From the NCBI RefSeq assembly GCF_963675165.1, contig NC_087387.1, positions 4,552,990 through 4,616,989 on the forward strand: DNA of 64,000 nucleotides, in the 5' to 3' direction. The notes under the pieces are model-generated. The model saw only the letters and a list, made by a program, of their open reading frames with translations, was not told where the DNA came from and made no database searches. The DNA is from Halichondria panicea. Taxonomy: Eukaryota > Porifera > Demospongiae > Suberitida > Halichondriidae. Numbering within the stretch: position 1 is the first letter of the stretch; the number at the start of each line of letters is the position of its first letter. Made by a program: the position numbers and the translations under genes. Below, in pieces: positions 40,796-53,168 of this stretch.

Positions 40796-43700
40796 CTACT
40801 TTCGACCAATCAGGCCTCCAACTCCGAGGTGTGCAGCGAGAGGACGGATGATCGACTGCACAATTTTTCTGAGATTGATACCAAAACTGAAGTGTCGACG
40901 TCTTCCTTGAATCTTCACACGAAGGGAGGCATGATATTTACCAAGAGCAGCATTCGTCAGAGGTGCTTCAATGCTAATGTGCTCAACAGCAAAAACATTA
41001 CTCAAACCACGCAGTTTAATCTGGTTGAGCATTCGAACACCGTTTTGGAGTCTCTTTTTGACGTTGTCGAGTTGCCTGCGTGCATAGTTCCATGCCCTTC
41101 TGGCGGTATTAACCAAATTCATAGCATGATGGAAAATCCTCCTGGCTCCCCCAAGGGCACGGCTAACTCCATTGAGAAAACGAGATGCTACATTCAGCGC
41201 TCCAGTTGCCACTGCCTTCAATCCTTGGCAAACTTTGTTTTGGCCATAGCAGATTGGGTCGGTGATGCTATGACGACAACCTGAACAGCTACACCTGACA
41301 CTCCATCCTCGTCGACGGCAACCACAGCGTGGTACGATACACTCTGCAATGGCATGGGGTTCAGTTTAGTATACAATGAGAATGGCATGCACAACGAATG
41401 TATGTTGATTTTGTATAAGAATGCAGTGGCTATAGTGTAATTAATATCGTCATTAGGGCCACAAAGTAAATTGACTGCCGAATTCGAATTCATGACCACA
41501 GTCACATTTTATGTCTAAGGCAGATCATAAATACAGAGCCACATACATGTACTAGGACTTCACTCCCTAACATGGATATCTAGACTATACTGTTAAACTT
41601 ACTGGATCCACAATGTCGAATATGACAGATGCTGTTGACACGATGCCTAAGTGAGTTCACTCGATTTGCAGCACCGTTGAAGCGACCTTGCAGTCTACCC
41701 AACGCCTTTCTAGCTCTGTTCAGCGCCGAATTGGCTCTGTTAAACACATTCAGGCGATTACTTATGAAATTCGTTGCTTTACGTATCGCATTACCAGCCA
41801 CATTTGCAATACGGCTGACTGCATTTCTAACAGGATTCACAAGCCTGTGAAACTCTCCAGGATTAATCGTACCCTTAGCTTGGAAGTTTCTCGTTATAAG
41901 CGAACCTCCACTCTGTGTATATATAGTCAGCGAAGCTCTCATAATGTGGAGAATTTGGCCATGAATAGTGAACATCAACTCCTTTATCGTTATCTTCAGG
42001 CAAGAGCTGACTGATATGCCCAACACTGATATGTAGCCACAAGCTTGAACTTTAATGGTTGGCGGCCTTAGGTCAGCTTTCAAAAAAGGTCCATGTGACC
42101 TGTCGGAGTGAGATCTGTATATCTTGAGAAGGCCTCCGGCAATATTCAAAGGAGGCATTGAAATGGCAACATAAATTCCTCGGAGAGGATTAAGTTTGAT
42201 GTTAGCTGACACTATGTATCCAAGAATGTTTATTCTTCCGTTCAGTTGAAGACCTGGGGGTATGTGTAGCTGTATTTCAGGGATGGATTTACCAACAACA
42301 CTAAATGAAAACAAGGACCCAGGCATCAGTCCAGAGTTCGCAATTGGTGCCGGTATTATTCTGGTATTGATACACATTGCTCGAAGGAGAACAGAAAGTG
42401 ACCGTCCTGGTAACTTAGCGTAATAGTAGTTTTGATTTGGATTGTTGGAGTTTATGCCGACATATCCAATGGCTGTGAGTGGGCGGCATTTCTTCGGGCC
42501 AAATTTTATCTTACCACCAAAAGCAATCTCAGAAATCCCAGTTTCAGGTCCAATTCCAACGGAGCCTTGAATGTCACAAATATCAAGAATTGGTATCCCA
42601 AAAGCATTATTCCAACAGCCAGCGACAATCATTTCTAAGATGACACTGGTCACTGATTGATATATCCTAGCAGTTAGATCAAGCTTTGGATTATGGAGGG
42701 CAACCTTTCCAATAATACCAATACTTGTCACCCCTCCAGCAACTTTAACTTCCAGTCCAGCTTGCTTCATAGTTATTAGGCCACCAGGAATCTTAATGTC
42801 TCCCGAGATGACTGCTTGCACTCGAAAATATGTAGTGCTCACAATACTAGCTTCCATGCTCAGTCTAGTGTTTCCTGGAATGAGATGTTGGACCACTTCA
42901 CAAAATTTATCTTTACCGCAGCTTGATGGCATTGTTAAATCAGCACGCAACGTTATTCCTCGGTGTATGTTGAAAGTTTGTGCGATCTCTTTTGATAATT
43001 TCACACCTCTAACACCTCTCGGAGAAATTATGATTCGTATAGGAATGTTTTGATTGAGAATGGCTATGTGCTTCAGAGTACCAGCTGCTCCAGGAGCTAT
43101 CTGGCCTAGAACATGAGCCAAACTAGGACGGCCAAGATCAATCTCTAAAATAGTTATAGTCTTCTTCTTTTGTCGAATTATCACGGCAGATATTTTCAAA
43201 GGACTGTAACCAGCTATCACTGGCTTTCCCGATAAATATACTTGAGGATGTTGTTTGTCGAAAGGCAGCACAATCCTGAAATCCTTCACTCCAAAGTTAA
43301 GGAATGGCAACGAACTTGCAAGAGAACTAAGCTGGGGAGGCAAAAAGCTAGTTTGGAAACTTTTTAGTACAGATCCGAAAGATATCTTTTTTGCAGAAGC
43401 ATCCAAGTAGTACTTTCCGTCATCTCCCTTTGTGATCAGAACCGAGAACTTGGTACCAGCAATTGTCACGAATCCATTTGCTTCCATGGTTACTTCACTC
43501 TTTGGTTGTTTGATTTCTAAGCGCACAGTAGGGTTCATCACTTGGATAAGTCCACGAAAATATCTCAGCGTCTTTTTCAGCTCAAAGGTCATGAAAATAA
43601 AACGATCTTTAAAGTTGTAGCCTATCTCAGCAACTTGTATGTCCCAAATATGAGCGAAGCCTGCAGGCAATGGGATTCGTCCAACATTTACTCGGATTTG

Positions 43701-45056
43701 TTTCAGAAAAGTTCGGACACTCAAAACTCCTTCTTTTACTTTGAGACTCATTTGCTCACTGTCATAGGTCACTTTCATTATGACTTTCATAGACTCGATT
43801 CTAATGAATGCAGTCAAGCCAGAAGGAATGTTTTCTGCAAAATATTTCAGTAGACGGGTGTTTTTAAATTGCTCACTTGCAAGTTCAGAGACGATGGTTT
43901 GTTTCGACACAGTCACACCAAGTTCAGGTAGCATGAGAGTGCCTAAAAATGGAACAGAAGATATATCTTGTCCAGTCACACTGCGAATGAAATGGCTTAG
44001 TGGAATTTTTGCTATGTCGGCAGCAATGGCTGTCTTCGTTTTATCATTCTCCCTCTGTAAAATTGCAAAGATTTGATTGCCAGATTTTAGTTGAACCTCA
44101 ATAATCATGTCTCCGTCAAGGTTTTTAGTGAATGTGCCCTTCATTTTAAGGATAGCCTTGTCTAAGAATCCAACACTACTAGGTAGTGGAATGGAGAGAC
44201 TTGTCAATCGCTGTACTACTTCTTTCAATTTGGGAGATGGCAAGCGAGTGTCTGCTAAGACTTCAAACTCCCCATCTTTACTGAATGTGTACGTGATTTG
44301 CACATTTATAGATTGTCCGGCTATTGTCACAGTTCCACTAAAGACTATCGATGGTTTGAGTGTTTGCGGCAGTACCATTGTCACGGAGAGCTGACTAACT
44401 TGCAATAGGTTAGGGATGATGGTAAAACTGCCACCAAAGGGTCGACTCTTCACTGCAATGTACAATGGGGCGCATTTCACAGTGACTTCAAGGACTGGTA
44501 CTTTCTTCAATAGTTGATTATTGGCGAAGATGTCTGCCATTGACACAGCTTTGGATCTGACCTTACGATACACACTGTCACCTGGAAATAAGGGGTAGGC
44601 AGCATTATTTTGTAGTACCTGTATAGGGGGGTCTACTTAAAGCTACATGCATAAGCATTACGGAATGTAAAGAGTGTCACTGTGTTATATAACTTACCTG
44701 TTGCTCGCAGCTTGTTTTGAGACACAAGTTTCTGAATATTTCTTTTGATGTGATTACAAAGAGCTTTCTGCACATCCTTCGGAGCTTTCTCTTTAAATTC
44801 ACTCACTAATGACTCCATCACAGTCTGCATGTATTAGTACAGGCTATAGTTATGTTCGGGAAATTATAATCATGTAATTATGTGATGCATACTTTTCTAA
44901 ATTCAATACAAAACATCCATTAATTAATTAGTGGGTTGCATGCAAAAAGAAAGAATGTATAATTATTGTAAGTTGAATAATAATTATAGGGCTTGATAGA
45001 TTATGCCGACATAACTTTGAGCATACAAACACACACACACACACACACACAAACCG

Positions 45057-45087
<31 letters not shown>

Positions 45088-45533
45088 GACACACATCTAC
45101 TTCGTGCTGCATGGGCACACACAGGGTAATAATTATGGTGAGCAATGTCTTGAGAATACTCTATATCAAGGCCTAATTCTATAAGTACAAGTCAAAATCG
45201 CAATATCGTAAAGTCGCAATATCGTAAAGTGTATAAATTAGAGTGCCTTACCTTTATTCCTTTAGCGAATACATCAGTGGAAGGTGCTGCAGCCTGCAGC
45301 TGCAAGTCAGTTTCTGTGAAAGCGCTCTGATCATGACCGTTGACACTGCACAAAAGAGCACAGCACAGGAGCAGTGAGAGACACAAGGACAACTGACCTG
45401 TAGCTATAGGGGAGCAAAGTTAACGATTATACAGGGTAAGTTTGGAGATACACATAGATAAATTTCTACTAGATCTATAACACGTTGAAAGTTGTCGATC
45501 CAACATTAAGTTGCAATTACCGGCATGGGCCAT
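40796..45533 (-). CDS. Large secreted protein of unknown function, tandem paralogue A
   Basis: Minus-strand exons: 45533-45521 (ATG, MAHAG), 45397-45252, 44824-44698, 44581-41603, 41343-40796 (TAG). About 1,270 residues, phases agree. Residues 5-25 form a signal peptide (QLSLCLSLLLCCALLC). A short helical segment (exon 3) precedes a 992-residue beta-rich body. A motif recurs in the body: G-x-V/I-x-I-x-G-x-x-x-x-V-x-I (for example SGTVTIAGQSINVQI, NGFVTIAGTKFSVLI, NGRINILGYIVSANI, CGYISVLGISVSSC). The body ends in a highly basic helical segment rich in Arg, Asn and Ala. Exon 5 adds a Cys/Arg cluster (CIVPRCGCRRRGW...CSCSGC) and a second basic helical stretch. I recognise no known family. A matrix, adhesion or cationic secreted role is only a guess. 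The copy at 47018-51842 has identical exon structure. Confidence 0.85.
44993..45120. repeat. (CA)n tracts in paralogue A intron 2
   Basis: Two CA runs separated by AACCGACA, about 55 bp together, in the intron between the signal-peptide exon and the helical exon. Frames across it are artefacts. Confidence 0.85.
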
Positions 45534-47017
45534 CTTTCACTTCTGATTCAGGTCTCCTCGATCCTGGAAGACAAGCTGTTAATTAGTAGTAGCACCAACA
45601 CAGACACTGTCAGCAATAATTACAATAGCATTGAGTCGTGACCCTGTCTTTATAGTCTGCATGGATATTAGGAGACTTTGAAGATGTCCTTTCGTATGGC
45701 AGTAATTAGAGAGATGCAGGAATATAAAGATAGATTCCCCACAGTAAAAAGTTGATTCCCGCGGTAGTGAATGCCTCGATTTATTCGAGCACGTATACAC
45801 ACGTAGACAAGCACGTAGACAATAATTCCTGCGTGTGTCTAAAAATATCCGTATGAAACAGCATCGGAGCAGTGTGAGACATAAGGACAGTTGTACCATA
45901 TGGTGTGCTCTGAAACTCTCAGGATACTCCAGGGTACAAATCCCATGTATCCTAGGTACATGGTTGTGGTCAGCCTAAAGCCCTCCCTCCACCCTTAAGG
46001 ACCAAAACCCTGACAACAATTGTGGAAAGTTCACAAATGTGTACACCCACTGGATCACATTGTGAAGATCAATTCTTCAGTATCCAACCAGATTCACTAA
46101 AACTACCCGACCTCATTGTAAATGTGGTTTGTCAAGTGCAAGCACATGTACACAATGCATATGCAAGGCACAGATCAAAGAGTGTTTACTACTCATAATC
46201 AGTTGTAAATGGGTTGGATAAACAGTTTCTAATCAATATAGGTGTTCATAATTATTACAAGCTACCTGTACCATGGACATCTGCATGTGCATTAACCTCG
46301 TGCAGTTGTATGTATTCCCTCGGTAGTACAAAAATCCAATACGCCCTTGATATGATTATCCATGGTACAACTATTACTTAATTGACCTGTATAGGAGCAA
46401 AGCAAACACATTGTCACTTTATACAAGGTTATAGTTCTTGTGATGTGTAAGTTTACGGATCTACGTACCATGGATTAATTATTGCTATAAAAACTATAGG
46501 GACTATAATTATTTTTTATTATGGTATCAACGTGACATGCAACACAGCTAGGTTGCATATAAATTATGAGAACAGTCATGCATGGTGAGACGGCACCAAC
46601 CTATATAATTATATAGACTACATGTTGAACACTCTTTAATTTAATTGCTGTCACGTTATGCACTGCTACTATTAAGTAGTCAAGTATATATAGAGTTAAA
46701 AAATTCTCTACTGGCGACAAAACAAAACTATAGTGTTTTTACGTTTGAATTTAAGAGCGCCTATATATACACTAATTAGAAAAGGCCTCTAACAGGGAAA
46801 TGAACACAACCATAATCATAGTATATCAGTATGATCAAGTGTGCACTGTTAAAATGAATAATGAGTTATTTAGATACAACAATAAAATTGTATCAGCTAT
46901 AAGATGGATGACCTAGGGTCCTAATCAGTCATGGATACATTACATCTAGGAACTAAGTAAGTCTATAGTAACTATACAGTTACAGTAAACAGTTATCTTT
47001 CAACTTCTTGAGAGTCT
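45534..47017. other. Region between the two secreted paralogues
   Basis: Promoter and 5' UTR of paralogue A plus the 3' flank of B. Just upstream of A, about 45580-45780, blocks such as GAGATGCAGGAATA are shared with the same position upstream of B (about 52085-52115), marking a duplicated promoter. It also contains the exon relic at 45853-45899. Confidence 0.5.
45853..45899 (-). pseudogene. Relic of a signal-peptide exon of the paralogue family
   Basis: On the minus strand this reads MVQLSLCLTLLRCC, closely matching QLSLCLSLLLCC of exon 2 in both paralogues, in the same frame, but then diverges. It lies upstream of the A start codon. It is probably left over from a former gene copy or from the duplication that produced the pair. 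Confidence 0.5.
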
Positions 47018-50000
47018 TTACTTTCGACCAATCAGGCCTCCAACTCCGAGTTTTGCAGCGAGAGGACGGATGATCGACTGCACAATTTTTCTGAGATTGA
47101 TACCAAAACTGAAGTTCCGATGCCTTCCTAGAATCTTCACTCGAATGGAGGCATGATATTTACCAAGAGCAGCATTCGTCAGAGGTGCTTCAATGCTAAT
47201 GTGCTCAATAGCAAAAACATTACTCAAACCACGCAGTTTAATCTGGATGAGCATTCGAACACCGTTTTGGAGTCTCTTTTTGACGTTGTCGAGTTGCCTG
47301 CGTGCATAGTTCCATGCCCTTCTGGCGGTATTAACCAAATTCATAGCATGATGGAAAATCCTCCTGGCTCCCCCAAGGGCACGGCTAACTCCATTGAGAA
47401 AACGAGATGCTACATTCAGCGCTCCAGTTGCCACTGCCTTCAATCCTTGGCAAACTTTGTTTCGGCCATAGCAGATTGGGTCGGTGATGCTATAACGACA
47501 ACCGGAGCAGCCACACCTGATCCTCCATCCTCGTCGACGGCAACCACAGCGTGGTATGATACACTCTGCAATGGAAAGCGTGCGTGGGGTTCGGTTTAAT
47601 AGAAGTATGCAGTAGATGGCATGTATTTAATAACGAATGTATTGAGAGTATGCATCAATTCAGCGAAGATATATATAGTGTAATTTATGATACTGATATT
47701 GTCATTAGGGCCACAAAATAACTGTTTGTCTGCCAAATTTGAATTCATGACCACACTTTATTCTGTGCAAGGTTGACTAAGGCAGACCATAAATACAGAG
47801 CCACGTACTAACACTTTATATCACTTCTCTAACATAATAATTTATCAAACATAAGATAAACTTACTGGATCCACAACGTCGAATATGACAGATACTGTTG
47901 ACACGATGCCTAAGTGAGTTCACTCGATTTGCAGCACCGTTGAAGCGACCTTGCAGTCTACCTAACACCTTTCTAGCTCTGTGCAGCGCCAAATTGGCTC
48001 CTTTAAACACATTCAGGCGATTACTTATGAAATTTGTTGCTTTACGTATCGCATTACCAGCCACATTTGCAATACGGCTGACTGCATTTCTAACAGGATT
48101 CACAAGCTTGTGAAACTCTCCAAGATTAATCGTACCCTTAGCTTGGAAGTTTCTCGTTATAAGCGAACCTCCACTCTGTGTATATATAGTCAGCGAAGCT
48201 CTCATAATGTGGAGAATTCGGCCATGAATAGTGAACATCAATTGATTTCTTGTTATCTTCAGGCAAGAGCTGACTGATATGCCCAACACTGATATGTAAC
48301 CACAAGCTTGAACTTTAATGGTTGGCGGCCTTAGGTCAGCTTTCAAGAAAGGTCCATGTGACCTATCGGAGGGAGATCTGTATATCTTGAGAAGACCTCT
48401 GGCGACATTCAAAGGAGGCATTGAAATGGCAACATAAATTCCTCGAGAAGGAGTGACTCTGATGTTAGCTGACACTACGTAACCGAGAATATTTATTCTT
48501 CCGTTTAGTTGAAGACCTGCGGGTATGTGTAGTCGTATTTCAGGGATGGATTTACCAGTGGCACTAAATGAGTACAAGAACCCAGGCATCAGTCCTGAGT
48601 TCGCAATTGGTGCCGGTATTATTCTGGTATTGATACACATTGCTCGAAGGAGAACAGAAAGTGACATTCTTTTTGGATATTTCACGTAATAGTAGTTCTG
48701 GTTGGGATTGACAGAGTTTATGCCGACATATCCAATGGCTGTGAGAGGGCGGCATCTCTTATGGCCAAAGTTTATCTTAGCACCGAAAGCAATCTCAGTA
48801 ATCGCAGTACCAGGTCCAAATCCAACAGCGGCATGGATGTTACAAATATCAAGAATTGGTAGTCCGAAAGCATTATTCCAACAGCCAGCGGCAATCATCT
48901 CCAAGGTAACTCCAGACACGGATTGAGATATCCTAGCAGTTAGATCCAACCTCGGATTACGGAGAGCAATCTTTCCAACAATACCAATATTTGTCACCCC
49001 CCCAGCAACTTTAATCTCCAATCCAGCTTGCTTTAGAGTTAGGCCACCAGGGATCTTAATGTTTCCAGAGATGCCTGCTAGCAGTCTGAAATGTGTGGTG
49101 CTCACAATGCTAGCTTCAATGTTCAGTTTAGTATTTTTGGGAAGGAGAAGTTGGGCCACCTTACATAAGATGTCCTTTCCGCAGTTTGAGGGGATTTTAA
49201 ACTCAGCTCGAACTGTTATGCCTTGGTGCACGTTAAAGACTCGTGCGATTTCGTTGGATAACTTCACACCTATAACTTTTTTCGGGGATATGATGATTCG
49301 TGTGCGAATGTTTTGATTGAGAATGGCAATGTGCCTGAGAGTTCCAGCTGCTCGTGGTGCTAACTGGCCCAGAAGACGAGCCAAATTAGGCCGGCCGAGA
49401 TCAATCTCCAATACTGTAACAACATTGTTCGGTTGTAGTCGAATTATCACGGCAGATATTTTCAAAGGACTGTAACCAGCTATCACTGGCTTTCCAGATA
49501 AATATACTCGAGGATGTTGTTTGTCGAAAGGCAGCACAATCCTGAAATCCTTCACTCCAAAATTAAGGAATGGCAACGAACCTGTAAGAGACTTAAGCTG
49601 GGGAGGCAGAATACTAGTTCGGAAACTAGTTAGTAGAGGTCCAAAAGATATCTTTTTTGCAGAAGCATCCAAGTAGTACTTTCCATCATCTCCCTTTGTG
49701 ATCAGCACAGAGAACTTGGTACCAGCAATTATCACGAATCCATTTGCTTCCATGGTGACTTCACTCTTCGGTTGTTTGATTTCCAAGCGCACAGTAGGGT
49801 TCATTACTTGGATAAGTCCACCAAAATATTTCAGCGTCTTTTTCAGCTCAAAGGTCATAAAAATGACACGGTCTTTAAAATTGTAGCCTATCTCAGCAAC
49901 TTGTATGTCCCAAATATGGGCAAAGCCTGCAGGCAATGGGATTCGTCCAACATTTACTCGGATTTGTTTCAGAAAAGTTCGGACACTCAAAACTCCTTCT

Positions 50001-51842
50001 TTTACTTTGAGACTCATTTGCTCACTGTCATAGGTCACTTTCATTATGACTTTCATAGACTCGATTCTAATGAATGCAGTAACGCCAGAAGGAATGTTTT
50101 CCGCAAAGTATTTCAGTAGACGAGTGTTTTTAAATTTCTCACTTGCAAGTTCAGAGACGATGGTTTGTTTCGACACAGTCACACCAAGTTCAGGTAGCAT
50201 GAGAGTGCCTAAAAATGGAACAGAAGATATGTCTTGTTTAGTCACACTGCGAATGAAATGGCTTAGTCGAATTTTTGCTATGTCGGCAGCAATGGCTGTC
50301 TTCGTTTTACCATTCTCCCTCTGTAAAACTGCAAAGATTCGATTGCCAGATTTGAGTTGAACCTCGATAATCATGTCTCCGTCAAGGTTTTTAGTGAATG
50401 TGCCCTTCATTTTAAGGACAGCCTTGTCTAAGAATCCAACACTACTAGGTAGTGGAATGGAGAGACTTGTCAATCGCTGTACTACTTCTTTCAATTTGAG
50501 AGACGGCAAGCGAGTGTCTGCTAAGACTTCAAATTCCCCATCTTTACTGAATGTGTACGTGATTTGCACGTTTATGGATTGTCCAGCTATTGTCACAGTT
50601 CCACTGAACACTATCGATGGTTTGAGTGTTTGTGGCAGTACCATTGTCACGGAGAGCTGACTAACTTGCAATAGGTTAGGGATGATGGTAAAACTGCCAC
50701 CAAAGGGTTGACTCTTCACCGCAATGTATAATGGGGTGCATTTCACAGTGACTTCAAGGACTGGTATTTTCTTCAATAGTTGATTATTGGTAGTGCGAAG
50801 GATGTCTGCCACTGACACAGTTCCACGTCTGACCTTACGATACACACCGTCACCTGGAAATGAGGAGTAGGTATAGCTATATTGTAGCATCTATGGGTAA
50901 TTTAACTATATCAAGCTCACATTGACAGGAAATAATTATTTCTGCTTTTATAATAATACTTATAATTGCAGCCAAATGCAGGAGAGGAATCTGTATGACA
51001 GTAAAACATTCATATCCTGTTATCTACAGTGTAAAAAGACTCCCTTACCTGTTGCTCGCAGTTTATTTTGAGACACAAGGTTTTGTATATTGCTTTTGAG
51101 GTGATCACAAAGAGCTTTCTGCACAGCTTTCGGAGCTTTCTCCTTAAAGTCCTTCACCATTGAATCCATCACAGTCTGTATTGATGATAAAGCTTATAGA
51201 TAATTATGTTGGAAGCACCATAAAATTGAGGTTATCATTATTCTTCGCGAAAGGAAAATTCAAGAAGATATAGCTATCAAAGAAGTCTATTTCGGTTGAT
51301 CCAAAAGTAAGGCTACAAAATCCATTAGTGAAAATACCATAATGTTAATTTAGATAACATGCACCAAAGCTAGCCCATCTATCTATACATACATGCGGGA
51401 AGATGTTCATGTTGCATAAGGCATTACATTATTCTTACAATAATGTGCAAGAGACGGAGTGTCTTGTAAATACCTTTATTCCTTTAGCGAATGCATCAGT
51501 GGAAGGTGCTGCAGCCTGCAGCTGCAAATCAGTTTTCGTGAAAGCGCTCTGATCATGACCGCTGACACTGCACAAAAGAGCACAGCACAGGAGCAGTGAG
51601 AGACACAAGGACAACTGACCTGTATAGGTGAGCAGGTTGCAGGTTGTTGTTACATAGTCACAAAGATATATAATTATACCTAACAAGTTAAAAAATTATT
51701 ATTGCACATGGAGGGCCGGATTGCACAATCATGCATGCACACAATGGTATATTATATTTGACATTGCATTGCTATTATACTGTACAGGGCGGGTATAGAT
51801 CTACACAAAATTAATGCTTTTTAAATTACCTGCATGGGCCAT
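47018..51842 (-). CDS. Large secreted protein of unknown function, tandem paralogue B
   Basis: Minus-strand exons: 51842-51830 (ATG), 51619-51474, 51175-51049, 50853-47866, 47565-47018 (TAG). About 1,273 residues. Exons 1, 2, 3 and 5 have exactly the same lengths and phases as in paralogue A; exon 4 is 9 nt longer. Signal peptide, recurring GxVxIxG beta motif, basic helical ends and Cys/Arg cluster (CIIPRCGCRRRGW...CGCSGC) are all kept. The last 141 residues differ from A at only seven positions, and the first 400 residues of the body are nearly the same. The central 150 residues are much more diverged (VLEIDLGRPNLARLLGQLAP against ILEIDLGRPSLAHVLGQIAP and beyond). Function unknown. Expression or ligand divergence between the copies is possible. 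Confidence 0.85.
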
Positions 51843-53168
51843 CTTTTACTTCGGACACTCCCGATTCAGAAGTGTATAAGAAGGACTGGTTTATTAGCAA
51901 TAGCTCATATATAGCGCTGACAGCAAAGAAACTGTCAGCACAACATATTTCATAGTTGACCAAGCCGTCCTTATATATACCACGCAGAACAGTTAAACTC
52001 ATCATGTCATGAGAGGAAGACAATGTCATAAGAAACATACAGCACACTGTAGTGTAAGGGGACATGCTTTCCATAGCTGTAATTAGAGAAGTGCAGGAAT
52101 AGAAAGATTGATTCCTGACAGTAGGATACCTAACAGTTTTTTTTGCTGTCAGCGCTATAATTATGAGATACTGCATAAGTACATGCATGTATACGTTGAC
52201 AACCTCCAATAATGGCTTTGAGTATTAGATCTATAGTTACAGTTATAATATTTTATATAGGATGCATAGTTTTTTTGGCAATAATCCATGGATTGGGGTA
52301 CAGTGCATGCATGTCATCCCACACTGAAGCTGAGAGAATTATGTAATAGAGTTACTAGATTATTATTATGGGATAGAGTTACTACATTTAAATCCTTTGG
52401 GCTTTGCGTGTACATTTACTTTTGGATTATGGCAGGACACCGTGTTGCATGCTGGCTCTAAAATGTAAGATTCATGCAGCCCATAAATTATTCGTAATCA
52501 TAAGATTAACTCGATTGCCCTATAAATTATGATGAACTGTAATCTGGTCCCCAAAATTACATTTACAAGTATGACATGCATAATATGTACAACGCATGCA
52601 CACCCACTAATTCCCTTGAATGAGGTATACCTCGTAAAATCGATATGACTAGCTATAGCCATATAAATAGCTATATATAGCAGCTATAGTCACATAGATT
52701 TACGATCAATTGCAAGCTGTTCCAACAGTGCAATGTATTTAGCCCTAGCCGCACGTAGATTACCACAACACATGTCTTGTGATGTTTTTACTGTTTACTG
52801 CAAGTTTCATATTCTCTCACCGTGTGTTTACATTCAAGCTGAAACACTGACAGGAAATCACAGAACACCTTACGGAACTGTCACATTCCCTCAAATTAAA
52901 ACAGGGTCTATTCACTAAAAAGCTTTTATATTGATAGTGCAACTGAAAATTAACGATGCACAGTTGCATAGACAAAACATACAAGCTGAATACTTGCTAC
53001 AACAATTAACATAATCTGTATTATTTTTATTATTCATTTTTATACAAAAGGCAGCAAATAGTTTTAAACGACTATAATAGCTAATCAGAGCAACTGAACA
53101 ATGTGCCGTAACATTATAACAATAAAGTTTATAGTTCAATTATAGGCTAAAAGCAATATTAAATGTTT
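51843..53168. other. Upstream region of paralogue B and 3' flank of the aminopeptidase
   Basis: The 5' UTR of B probably lies at 51843-52200 and shares short blocks with the same region of A. The rest, to 53168, is AT-rich with no exon I can support. The aminopeptidase 3' UTR should end here. Confidence 0.45.

Noticed and set aside
41629-44394. Several plus-strand frames of 60-108 codons across the secreted paralogues (also 47898-50660)
   Set aside because: Antisense shadows of the long minus-strand exons; they recur in both paralogues only because the genes are duplicates.
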